Positions 56,158 through 64,000 of a stretch of 64,000 bases of DNA are shown here, in pieces (within the stretch, counting starts at the first letter, position 1; each line of letters starts with the position of its first letter). Source of the stretch: Terriglobia bacterium (GTDB taxonomy: Bacteria; Acidobacteriota; Terriglobia; Terriglobales; Acidobacteriaceae); contig JAIQEY010000004.1 of assembly GCA_020073565.1 (NCBI GenBank), positions 1 through 64,000 on the forward strand. The letters run 5' to 3'. The notes beneath the pieces were generated by a model. It ran no database searches, was not told the origin of the DNA, and saw only the letters and a program-made list of their open reading frames with translations. Position numbers and translations under genes: made by a program.

Positions 56158-59091
56158 TCATATCCAAACCGGCTTGTTGTCGGCCGTACCGAACACAAAG
56201 TTGTTTGGATCCCGCTCGTAATGACGGAACAATCGGTTTATACCGATGTTGTGCTGGCAGTATCGGGTACATTCCCCACAGGGGGCATAGTTTCCATCAG
56301 GTCGAATTACGGTCAGCTCGTTTCTCTTTTTTCGATACGGTTCTGCGTTCCACACCTGTTGAAAGGTGCTTTCGAGCACATTGCCCAGTGCATGGTGAGC
56401 CCGCAATTTCCTGCTTTCCGGATCCGATCCATGATTGTCCCTATAGAGATGACAGCATGGATAGACTTGCCCGTCCACATCGATCAACGCAAAGATAAAT
56501 GGCATGAAACAGCGAAGCTGATTCTTCGTATAGAATTCGCGTAGCGGAACGCCGTCCGTAGCGCTCTTTTCCTCGAAAATGCCCTGGGCAAAACAACGCC
56601 GCAGGTAGGCGAGGTTGTTGCCAGGCTGTTCACTCAGTTGGGAGCTCCACAAGAAACGGCGCAGGTCCGTGAATTCTTCTACGGTCGGCAGAAAATCGGG
56701 TGCTTTCGCTAGCGACTGGCGACCTCCGGTTGCGAGCTTGAAGTTGACCTGCGCAATGCCTAACGTCTCATGAATAAACTCCGTGAGCAGACGCAAGTCG
56801 CTACCGATGTTGCACTCCTGAAGCGTGACAGTCGCTGATAAGAATTGGCGGTACGCGTCGTCATCATGAATCCGACTGCGAAAGTATCTGCAGAACTCTT
56901 GCAGCCGTTCGATGCGGATTTGCTCACCCTTGAGCGGATGTCGAATGCGCTCATCGTCTTCGGGAAGTCCGTCCACGGAGACCGCAACCCATGAAACGCA
57001 GTCGTAAATTGCCTGCAGCAATTCCCCTCGAAACTGCTCGCTGTCAGAAGCACTCGTTCCGTTCGTCAACAAACCAATAGACAATTTGTTGCTTTTGGCG
57101 CTCCGAAGAAGTCGGGTGATGTCGTTTCTCATCAGAGGCTCGCCACCCGAGAAAATGCAGGCACCCACACCAAAATCGGCGAGTTCTTTGAACACCTTCT
57201 CCCATTTTTCCACCGAGAGCCCTTGCACCTTTTCTAAGTGATGGTCGCACATTTCACAGTATGTGCTGCAGATCCCGGAGACCTGAAGCTGAACGCAAAG
57301 CGGCGGGGGGAATACTTCGAGTTCGGTGTCTTCTTTGTCTTGGAGGCGTCGAACGGTTTGAAAGTGGGGTCGGAGTTTGGAGAGGTAGTTCGCGGGACGG
57401 TTGTTCCTCGACGTAAGGCCTTCATCTCTGAGGACTAGAATGTCACCTGGCCCCGGCGGTTCCTCGGACAATTCCTTGGCTTGTTGAAAACGGTGCACAG
57501 TCCTCCGGTACAGACCGTGAGCCATACATTGGCAGGTATCATCGTAGACTTGCGAACAAGCAAAAAGAAGGGCTGGCTTTCCTTCCCCTAATGTTGCGTT
57601 CACGTCGTAGATTACGAGCAGTGTCTGTCGCGATGCGTCTTCTTCTCCCGGCAGTACCACCGTGGTACACACAATCCCGTCCACAACTGCTTGGTCTGTT
57701 TCTCGGATCTCAATCGGCGTTTGGTTGGAAGATAATGACGACTTGAGTTCTCGGAAGGCTAGCCGCGACCGCGGAGTGTCCTTCTTGATCTCCGTCTGTT
57801 CCTGCGGACTTAAGACCTGGCAGGATTCAGGAGAGCTTAGAAGGAACTGAAACCGGACCTGCAATTCTTCGGCGGCGTTTTTGATCTCCGAAACAAGACG
57901 CGTCCATGAAATCAGGGTTCTACCCGCCGCCAGCACAGTCGATTTGGGAGCAGCGAGACCGATCAGTCTGGACGGTGGAAAGTCGTGGGCAAGTTCTCTC
58001 CGGTTGGGATACAACCGCACTAGGCCTCTGCCAGAAAAGTCGGTCGGCGCCGACCTGATAAGGCGCCTCACCCGGAACACAAAACAGTTTGACCATTTAC
58101 TTCGTTTGAACCGATGTGGTGGAAGGAGCGAGTCATCTTTCACCTTCCCGGAGACAAATATCTCATCATCGGTAGCCGACTCGCATAGGGTTTTGGCTTC
58201 GCTGTAAACAAGACCACCAAAAGGACGGCGGCTATCAACCTCGCCGGTTGCCACCCCGATCCTGATATGAAAACGGGGCCCGGAGGCGCGAATGATTTCT
58301 CGCTCCGCACCTAAGATGCAGGCCTCTGCCATTCTCAAAGACTCTGGGCAGAAATTGGGAGAGGCATCAACGAGAGCGACGATGTCGTTGCCGATCACCT
58401 CCCGTTTCGAAGCGCTGGCACAAGAATCATGAATCAGTTCTGATGGGCGGTCGTCGCCTTCAGGACCTGAAATCTTGAAGTAAATAACAGCTGCGGTTTT
58501 CGGAAAAGGAGGGGTTGGTCTCAGCTCGTGAGAGAAATCTTGCCTGCGTCGCAACTGCATCAAAGAGCCGGTGGCTCGTGTAGGAGGCGGCTGTGATGGT
58601 GTCTCAGCTGTCGGATCGAGTAGGGGGCCGATAGGACTAGCCTCCTTCCTCCAACCGGTAAGAATACGGAACAGATCTCTGTAATTGGATTCCACACTGA
58701 CATTGAAGTGAGGGTATGAACGAAGCTCTATGGGTATCTGCTGTAAGTCACTGGAAGCAAACACTATCGGGATATACTTTTTGTTTTTGGCTCCGGAGTA
58801 ATAGAACTCTTGGTTAATGACAAAGCCCTCAAACGTTGTGCCGAGACCGATCCCTGGATGTTCTTTCCTTTGAAACCGACGTTGGTATGTTTCGCTGCAG
58901 ACGACGAGACAAAAATCTGCTTCCTGCAACTGGTCCTTGCACCATTGCGGCCATCCGTCTGCCGGCCATGATTCTGCCTGATCGACTCTGCAATCAATTC
59001 CGTTCCGGCGCAGCCTTTCGCTTAACTCCCAAACGCGATCCATGTGCCCTTGCGAGTCGTGGCTGTAGCTGATAAAAACGCGGATAGCCAT
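56158..59091 (-). CDS. SEFIR/TIR-like domain fused to degenerate cyclase-like and radical SAM/SPASM domains
   Basis: 977 residues from ATG 59089-59091 (MAIRVFISYSHDSQGHMDRV). Residues 1-145 match SEFIR (FISYSHD, LRRNGIDCRVD, WPQWCKDQLQEADFCLVVCSETYQRRF). Residues about 198-345 resemble a class III nucleotide cyclase (VIGNDIVALVDAS, FHIRIGVATGEV, GGLVYSEAK...DEIFVSGKV), but the first metal Asp position reads YFKISG, so catalysis is doubtful. Residues about 385-535 are unassigned (AAGRTLISWTRLV). Residues about 595-790 form a radical SAM core with CSTYCEMC (Cys608/612/615) and FSGGEP. The C-terminal SPASM-like part has Cys861, 879, 880, 938, 941 and 945. Function unknown; immune-type sensing combined with peptide or small-molecule modification is one possibility. 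Confidence 0.85.
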   Translation of the reverse strand: MAIRVFISYSHDSQGHMDRVWELSERLRRNGIDCRVDQAESWPADGWPQWCKDQLQEADFCLVVCSETYQRRFQRKEHPGIGLGTTFEGFVINQEFYYSGAKNKKYIPIVFASSDLQQIPIELRSYPHFNVSVESNYRDLFRILTGWRKEASPIGPLLDPTAETPSQPPPTRATGSLMQLRRRQDFSHELRPTPPFPKTAAVIYFKISGPEGDDRPSELIHDSCASASKREVIGNDIVALVDASPNFCPESLRMAEACILGAEREIIRASGPRFHIRIGVATGEVDSRRPFGGLVYSEAKTLCESATDDEIFVSGKVKDDSLLPPHRFKRSKWSNCFVFRVRRLIRSAPTDFSGRGLVRLYPNRRELAHDFPPSRLIGLAAPKSTVLAAGRTLISWTRLVSEIKNAAEELQVRFQFLLSSPESCQVLSPQEQTEIKKDTPRSRLAFRELKSSLSSNQTPIEIRETDQAVVDGIVCTTVVLPGEEDASRQTLLVIYDVNATLGEGKPALLFACSQVYDDTCQCMAHGLYRRTVHRFQQAKELSEEPPGPGDILVLRDEGLTSRNNRPANYLSKLRPHFQTVRRLQDKEDTELEVFPPPLCVQLQVSGICSTYCEMCDHHLEKVQGLSVEKWEKVFKELADFGVGACIFSGGEPLMRNDITRLLRSAKSNKLSIGLLTNGTSASDSEQFRGELLQAIYDCVSWVAVSVDGLPEDDERIRHPLKGEQIRIERLQEFCRYFRSRIHDDDAYRQFLSATVTLQECNIGSDLRLLTEFIHETLGIAQVNFKLATGGRQSLAKAPDFLPTVEEFTDLRRFLWSSQLSEQPGNNLAYLRRCFAQGIFEEKSATDGVPLREFYTKNQLRCFMPFIFALIDVDGQVYPCCHLYRDNHGSDPESRKLRAHHALGNVLESTFQQVWNAEPYRKKRNELTVIRPDGNYAPCGECTRYCQHNIGINRLFRHYERDPNNFVFGTADNKPVWI

Positions 59092-59258
59092 AGTCGGAAG
59101 CCATGGTAATCCCAAAGCGGCGTTCTTTTCAAACCGATTGGCTATGTTGCCTCAACCCTTGGCCTTATCCCAAACCAGCCCCGTATAATACTGAGTTAGT
59201 TATTTCCGGCGAAGAGCTTGGCTGGTCCCGCCCGGTCCGACGCACAGGAGATTCCATC

Positions 59259-60692
59259 ATGGCGACTCTTACCGAACCCGCCCCGACCCAAGTTAAGACC
59301 CGCATTGAATCCGACAGCATGGGGAAAATCGAAGTCCCGTCCAACGTTTACTGGGGGGCGCAGACGCAGCGCTCGCTGCTGCATTTCAATATTGGGCGCG
59401 ACACGATGCCTCCGGAGCTGATTCGGGCCTTTGGCACGCTCAAGAAGGCCTGCGCGCTGGTGAATCAAGACCTGGGCAAACTTCCGTCCGACTTGGCGAA
59501 GCTGATCGCGCAGGCTGCCGACGAAGTTATTGCCGGCAAGCTGAATGACCAGTTCCCTTTGCGCATTTGGCAGACAGGCAGCGGCACGCAGACCAACATG
59601 AACGTGAATGAGGTCATCTCGAATCGCGCCATCGAGATTGCGGGCGGCCCGAATGGACGAGAAATGATGGGGTCGAAGAAGCCGGTGCATCCGAACGATC
59701 ACGTCAACATGTCGCAGTCGTCGAACGACACATTTCCGGCGGCGATGCACATTGCGGCGGCAGAGCGGGTGAAGAACGCCCTGATTCCGGCGATAAAGAC
59801 CGTGCGCGATGCGATCCGAGCAAAGGCGAAGGAATTTGAAAATGTGGTGAAGATTGGCCGCACCCATCTGCAGGATGCTGTGCCTTTGACCGTTGGACAG
59901 GAATTTGGCGGCTGGGCCAGCCTGCTCGATCGCGACATCCACCGACTGGAGCAGGTGCTCGACGGACTTTACGATCTGGCGATTGGCGGGACGGCGGTGG
60001 GCACGGGGCTGAACACGCATCCGGAATTTGCCGAGCGGGCCGCGAAGAAGATTGCCGAACTGAGCGGACTTCCCTTCCGCTCCCATCCCAACAAGTTCGC
60101 CGCGCTGTCCGCCCACGACGAGATCGTGTTTGCGCAGGGCGCGATGGAAACTTTGGCCGCGTCGCTGATGAAGATCTCAAACGATATTCGCTGGCTGGCT
60201 TCCGGTCCGCGGTGCGGGCTGGGCGAGCTGTCGATTCCGGAGAATGAGCCGGGATCGTCGATCATGCCGGGCAAGGTCAATCCCACGCAATGCGAAGCGA
60301 TGACGATGGTCTGCGTGCAGGTGCACGGAGCGACGGCCGCGGTGGGATTCGCCGGATCGCAGGGTAACTTTGAACTCAACGTGTTCAAGCCGGTGATCAT
60401 CTACAACTTCCTGCACTCGGTTACTTTGATTACCGACGCGTGCCACGGCTACGTGGAGTACATGGTCAAGGGCATTGAAGTCGATCGCGCCAAGGTGGAC
60501 TGGTACGTGAAGAATTCGCTGATGCTGGTCACGGCGCTCGCTCCGAAAGTGGGATACGACAAGGCGGCGCAAATTGCCCACACGGCGCACGTCGAGCATT
60601 CGAGCCTGCGCGAGGCAGCGTTGAAGCTGGGACATCTTACGGGTGAGGAATTCGATCAGCTGATGAAGCCGGAGAAGATGACGCATCCGTAG
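59259..60692 (+). CDS. fumC: Class II fumarate hydratase
   Basis: Catalyses fumarate/malate interconversion in the citric acid cycle. The product from ATG 59259 (ACAGGAG upstream) starts [27 protein letters not shown] and has 477 residues. FumC landmarks: [66 protein letters not shown], and the signature loop [16 protein letters not shown] with its catalytic Ser. The open frame upstream to 59103 is not family-like and overlaps the SEFIR gene's promoter. Confidence 0.96.
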   Translation: MATLTEPAPTQVKTRIESDSMGKIEVPSNVYWGAQTQRSLLHFNIGRDTMPPELIRAFGTLKKACALVNQDLGKLPSDLAKLIAQAADEVIAGKLNDQFPLRIWQTGSGTQTNMNVNEVISNRAIEIAGGPNGREMMGSKKPVHPNDHVNMSQSSNDTFPAAMHIAAAERVKNALIPAIKTVRDAIRAKAKEFENVVKIGRTHLQDAVPLTVGQEFGGWASLLDRDIHRLEQVLDGLYDLAIGGTAVGTGLNTHPEFAERAAKKIAELSGLPFRSHPNKFAALSAHDEIVFAQGAMETLAASLMKISNDIRWLASGPRCGLGELSIPENEPGSSIMPGKVNPTQCEAMTMVCVQVHGATAAVGFAGSQGNFELNVFKPVIIYNFLHSVTLITDACHGYVEYMVKGIEVDRAKVDWYVKNSLMLVTALAPKVGYDKAAQIAHTAHVEHSSLREAALKLGHLTGEEFDQLMKPEKMTHP

Positions 60693-60737
60693 AGCTCGGA
60701 CACGGTTCCACCCGCTCCTTCATTTACACTTCTAACC

Positions 60738-61982
60738 GTGAACGCCGAAATCATCGCGGTGGGGTCGGAACTGCTGACACCCCACCGGCAGGACACAAAC
60801 TCCCTTTACCTAACCGAGAAACTGAATGAACTGGGGGTCGAGGTTCGCTTCAAGTGCATTGTGGGGGATGATCGTGAGGGACTCATCGCGGCCGCCAAGC
60901 TGGCCATGCGGCGTTCTGAGATCACGATTTTCATGGGCGGTCTGGGGCCGACTGAGGATGACCTGACGCGCGAAGCCGTTGCCGAGGCGCTGGGGTTGAA
61001 GTTGAACCGCGATCCCGAGATTCTAGCGCAACTGGAGGAACGGTTTGCCAAGCGCAGCCTGAAGATGTCGGCCAACAACCTGAAGCAGGCCGACATCCTA
61101 TCGAGCGCGGTCGTGCTGCCGAATAGGCAGGGGACGGCTCCGGGACAATGGATCAGCGGCAAGTACGATGGCCAGGAACGGATCTTGATGCTGCTCCCCG
61201 GACCTCCGTATGAACTGAAAGCGCTGTTTGACGCCGAGTGCATTCCGCGGCTACGCGCGAAAACCCCGCCGCAACACATTGCCACTCGCCTCCTGAAGAT
61301 AGCGCTGATGCCGGAATCGCAGGTCGACTCCCGCGTTTCGCCCATCTACAAGGCCTACACAGATGTGGAGACGACCATCCTGGCCGGAGCGGGTGAGATC
61401 CAGCTTCATTTCCGGTGTCGAAAAGAGTCACAGGCCGAGGCCGAGGCGCGGGTGGAAGACCTTGCGGGAAAAATCGAAGATGAATTAGGAGATGCGATTT
61501 TTTCGCACAAGGGCGAAAGCATCGAGCAGATCGTGAGCTACCTGCTCCAGATGCGTGGCCTGACGCTGGCGGTGGCCGAATCCTGCACGGGTGGCTTGCT
61601 GGCGGAACGCATCACATCGCTGAGCGGGAGTTCGCGGTACTTTCTGGGCGGCGCCGTCGTTTATTCGAACGAACTTAAAACCCAATTTGCCAATGTCCCG
61701 AAGGCGCTGATCGACAAGTACGGCGCCGTGAGCCGTGAGGTGGCGGCGGCTATGGCGGAGGGGATTCGAAAACGCTGCCTGTCGAGTTATGGAGTGGGCA
61801 TCACGGGCGTAGCCGGACCGACGGGTGGAACCGAGCAGAAGCCCGTGGGTCTGGTGTACATCGGTTTGGCCGGAGACGAGGGCACACAAGTCGTCGAGCG
61901 CAATTTTCCAGGAGACCGCAAACGCATTCGGACCTTCGCCACCGTGCAGGCTCTGGAGATGATCCGGCGGGCTCTGCTGTAG
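60738..61982 (+). CDS. cinA: CinA-family protein (nicotinamide-nucleotide amidase)
   Basis: 414 residues from GTG 60738. The N-terminal COG1058/MoCF domain (MNAEIIAVGSELLTPHRQDTNSLYL, MGGLGPTEDDLTREAVAEALG) is followed by a linker and the C-terminal CinA amidase domain (LTLAVAESCTGGLLAERITSLSGSSRYFLGGAVVYSN, GVGITGVAGPTGGTEQKPVGLVYIG). The Ser in AESCTGG is the presumed nucleophile that deamidates NMN, recycling pyridine nucleotides. Full length, with no recA or pgsA partner nearby. Confidence 0.94.
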   Translation: MNAEIIAVGSELLTPHRQDTNSLYLTEKLNELGVEVRFKCIVGDDREGLIAAAKLAMRRSEITIFMGGLGPTEDDLTREAVAEALGLKLNRDPEILAQLEERFAKRSLKMSANNLKQADILSSAVVLPNRQGTAPGQWISGKYDGQERILMLLPGPPYELKALFDAECIPRLRAKTPPQHIATRLLKIALMPESQVDSRVSPIYKAYTDVETTILAGAGEIQLHFRCRKESQAEAEARVEDLAGKIEDELGDAIFSHKGESIEQIVSYLLQMRGLTLAVAESCTGGLLAERITSLSGSSRYFLGGAVVYSNELKTQFANVPKALIDKYGAVSREVAAAMAEGIRKRCLSSYGVGITGVAGPTGGTEQKPVGLVYIGLAGDEGTQVVERNFPGDRKRIRTFATVQALEMIRRALL

Positions 61983-61999
61983 CAGACGCTCCCCTCAGT

Positions 62000-62078
62000 T
62001 CTTTTCGTGAAACTGCGTGTCCTTTGTGGTTTGAGATTTGGACCCAACCACCAAGGACACGAAGGTTGACGAAGGAAC
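62000..62078. repeat. Inverted repeat between cinA and thpR
   Basis: Left arm about 62000-62032 (ending GTGTCCTTTGTGGTT) and right arm 62045-62076 (AACCACCAAGGACACGAAGG...) pair imperfectly. Related to the pdxS-pdxT spacer repeat. Confidence 0.65.
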
Positions 62079-62105
62079 TATGGGATTGCGGGGTTAAGGT
62101 CCCAA

Positions 62106-62693
62106 ATGCGAATCTTCATCGGCATTGATCTCGAGGACGAAATCCGCGCAAAGATCGCGCGCTTTCTGGAGGGCGTGCGCGGGTTTGCCCCCGAGGCCCG
62201 CTGGGTGCGCCCGGAGTCGCTGCACATCACGTTGAAGTTTATCGGTGAGCAGAAATCGAAGCAGGTAGAAGCCGTCTCAGAACGCTTGCGGCAGGTCGAG
62301 GGCCGGACGATCGACATTCGTCTGGGCGGGCATGGTTTTTTCCCGACGGCCAAAGCGCCACGCGTCTTCTGGATCGGGATTCAAGCTGGCCCGGAATTGG
62401 CGGAACTCGCCACGAACATCGATGCAATTGTCGCTGAGTTGGGTATTTCGCGCGAAGACCGTCCATTCAGCCCGCATTTAACTCTTGCGCGCGGAGGCGG
62501 CGGATCAGGCTCGCCGAAATGGAGGAAAGGCGATGGCCCGAGCTCCACGTTTGGGGTGCTCGAGAAGCGGCTGGCGGCGATGGGCGATCTCGATTTCGGT
62601 ACAATGACGGCGCGGGAGTTTATCCTGTATCAAAGCCAGCTTTGGCCCAAGGGATCGAAGTACACCAAGCTGCAGCGCTTTCCTTTAAAGTAG
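62106..62693 (+). CDS. thpR: RNA 2',3'-cyclic phosphodiesterase (ThpR/LigT)
   Basis: 195-residue 2H phosphoesterase. The two catalytic HxT motifs are ESLHITLKFIGE and FSPHLTLARGGG. The opening MRIFIGIDL and GHGFFPTAKAPRVFWIGI also match the family. It opens RNA 2',3'-cyclic phosphates to 2'-phosphates and is related to the old 2'-5' RNA ligase LigT. TAAGGT lies 6 nt before ATG 62106. Confidence 0.93.
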   Translation: MRIFIGIDLEDEIRAKIARFLEGVRGFAPEARWVRPESLHITLKFIGEQKSKQVEAVSERLRQVEGRTIDIRLGGHGFFPTAKAPRVFWIGIQAGPELAELATNIDAIVAELGISREDRPFSPHLTLARGGGGSGSPKWRKGDGPSSTFGVLEKRLAAMGDLDFGTMTAREFILYQSQLWPKGSKYTKLQRFPLK

Positions 62694-62704
62694 CCTAAGC
62701 ACGA

Positions 62705-63331
62705 ATGGACGGATCGACCCCGATGAGTGTCTACCTGACGGCCGCCGTGGCGAGCTATCTGCTCGGAACGATCCCGTTCGGATACCTTCTGGTGCGGGTC
62801 TTTCGCGGCGAGGACGTGCGCTCCAGCGGCAGCGGGAACATTGGGGCAACGAATGTTGCGCGCAAGTCCCCGGCGCTGGGTGTGGCAACGCTTGTTCTGG
62901 ACGCGGGCAAGGGACTGGCAGCGGTCGCGCTTGCGCGTGCTTTGTCCGGCGGCGGGCATCAGAAAACCATAATGACGATCGCGGCCTTCTCTGCCATCGT
63001 AGGCCACATGTTCCCGGTGTGGTTGAAATTTCGCGGCGGCAAGGGCGTCGCAACCAGTGTTGGATCTTTTGCGCTGATCGCTCCGAAGTCGATCGTGTGC
63101 ATGGTCGGGCTGTTTTTGCTTATCGTGGCAGCAACTCGCTATGTATCGATGGGCTCGGTGGTAGCAGCGGCTGCTTTCCCGGCGCCGGTCTGGGTACTCC
63201 ACGAGTACGTCGAGCCCGTACAGTTGATTCTGATCGCTCTCGGCTCGTTGCTGGTTATCTGGAAGCACCGGCAAAATATCGGGCGGCTCGTCGCGGGAAC
63301 CGAATCGAAGCTTGGAGCAAAACACGCATGA
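62705..63331 (+). CDS. plsY: Glycerol-3-phosphate acyltransferase PlsY
   Basis: Membrane enzyme that transfers an acyl group from acyl-phosphate to glycerol-3-phosphate, the first step of phospholipid synthesis. 208 residues, about five helices. Conserved loops: SYLLGTIPFGYLLVR, SGSGNIGATNVAR (motif 1), GHMFPVWLKFRGGKGVATSVG (motif 2) and WKHRQNIGRLVAGTE (motif 3). ATG 62723 (MSVYLTAAVASYLLG) is an equally good start. It overlaps gpsA by an ATGA junction (63328-63331). Confidence 0.95.
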   Translation: MDGSTPMSVYLTAAVASYLLGTIPFGYLLVRVFRGEDVRSSGSGNIGATNVARKSPALGVATLVLDAGKGLAAVALARALSGGGHQKTIMTIAAFSAIVGHMFPVWLKFRGGKGVATSVGSFALIAPKSIVCMVGLFLLIVAATRYVSMGSVVAAAAFPAPVWVLHEYVEPVQLILIALGSLLVIWKHRQNIGRLVAGTESKLGAKHA

Positions 63332-64000
63332 GCCGGATTGCGATTATCGGCGCGGGAGCGTGGGGCACTGCCCTGGCGATGGTGCTGGGGCGTAAGGGAA
63401 CGCATACCGTTCGTCTCTGGGCCCACGAGAGAGAGGTTTACGAAAGCATCGCTAAAGAACGGATCAATCAGCACTTTCTGCCCGGCTTCACGCTGCCGGA
63501 GTCGATCGAGCCCACTACCGACCTGACCCTGGCGATCGAAGGGGCGGAGATGATCGTCAGCGTGATGCCCTCGCAGCATTGTCGAGAACTATTTGAGCGG
63601 ATGGCGCCGAATCTACGTCCGGAAATGCTTTTTGTGAGCTGCACGAAGGGACTGGAAGACCGGACTCTGTTGCGCATGACCGAGGTGATTGCAGACGTTC
63701 TGCGAAGCCGCAAGTTCAGCCCGCGCGTGGGAGCATTGAGCGGGCCGACGTTCGCCAAAGAAGTCGCGCGCGGTGACCCGACGGCGGTGACCGTGGCTTC
63801 GACCGATGCCGAACTGGCGCGCGCGGTGCAACAGGCATTTAATGATTCGCGTTTCCGCGTCTACACGAACGACGACGTGACCGGCGTGGAGCTGGGCGGC
63901 GCACTCAAGAACATTATCGCGATTGCCGCGGGCGTCTGTGACGGCCTCGGTCTCGGACACAATTCACGGGCGGCGCTGATCACGCGCGGTCTGGCCGAGG
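63328..64000 (+). CDS. gpsA: Glycerol-3-phosphate dehydrogenase [NAD(P)+] (partial, runs off the window)
   Basis: Reduces dihydroxyacetone phosphate to glycerol-3-phosphate, the substrate of PlsY encoded just before it. The 224 visible residues start MSRIAIIGAGAWGTALAMVLGRKG (Rossmann GxGxxG), and contain SVMPSQHCRELF, SCTKGLEDRTLLRMTEV, LSGPTFAKEVARGDPTAV, and the catalytic-Lys region VELGGALKNIIAIAAGVCDGLGLGHNSRAAL. The ATG overlaps the plsY stop in ATGA, so the two are translationally coupled. The C-terminal third lies outside the window. Confidence 0.97.
   Translation, partial: MSRIAIIGAGAWGTALAMVLGRKGTHTVRLWAHEREVYESIAKERINQHFLPGFTLPESIEPTTDLTLAIEGAEMIVSVMPSQHCRELFERMAPNLRPEMLFVSCTKGLEDRTLLRMTEVIADVLRSRKFSPRVGALSGPTFAKEVARGDPTAVTVASTDAELARAVQQAFNDSRFRVYTNDDVTGVELGGALKNIIAIAAGVCDGLGLGHNSRAALITRGLAE

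Overview
The window is bacterial chromosome, most likely from an acidobacterium (Acidobacteriota, Terriglobia/Koribacter-like). The case is indirect. It holds a long orphan FtsX/MacB-type permease of the 'acidobacterial duplicated orphan permease' class, a bacillithiol-type PIG-L deacetylase, many secreted proteins of unknown function, an ArsR plus AHSA1/SRPBCC cluster, moderately high GC, and many families of short intergenic inverted repeats. No rRNA, intact insertion sequence or CRISPR array was found. One tRNA gene, tRNA-Gly(CCC), is present.

Layout. 1-3.7 kb: a gene tail, a secreted gamma-glutamyltransferase and a Tat-exported amidase. 3.8-6.3 kb: tRNA-Gly followed by a small foreign element. 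It has a ParA ATPase, an overlapping ribbon-helix-helix partner, two repeat arrays (15-bp quasi-palindromes and 12-bp tandem units) and a degenerate copy of the tRNA 3' end at its far side, but no integrase. 6.4-19 kb: housekeeping and signalling genes (patatin-barrel protein, PPOX-fold protein, alpha/beta hydrolase, a REC-REC-PEP-synthase-like fusion, rhomboid, truB, miaB with a bifunctional-nuclease gene). 19-25 kb: an ArsR-led SRPBCC cluster (one member frameshifted), pdxT/pdxS and a divergent MocR/PdxR-type regulator that lacks the PLP lysine. 25-39 kb: aquaporin, inositol-phosphate synthase, GAF-ANTAR antiterminator, HAD phosphatase, lytic transglycosylase, flippase-like protein, nrdR, NAD-type isocitrate dehydrogenase, heme A synthase, an ABC exporter pair and a BshB1-like deacetylase. 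39-46 kb: orphan permease, S41-like protease and secreted proteins.

46.5-59.1 kb is an accessory region. It contains two isoprenylcysteine-methyltransferase-type membrane enzymes (one MddA-like), several unknown secreted or membrane proteins, two paralogues of an unknown secreted family, a large frameshifted gene of unknown function, composite double-hairpin repeats, a small two-TM (SLATT-like) protein, and a 977-residue protein that joins a SEFIR/TIR-like domain, a degenerate class III nucleotide-cyclase-like domain, an unassigned middle region and a radical SAM/SPASM enzyme. This last protein is the best candidate for an undescribed system.

59.2-64 kb returns to core genes: fumC, cinA, thpR, plsY and the start of gpsA. 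The last two give consecutive steps, glycerol-3-phosphate formation and its acylation, and overlap by an ATGA junction.
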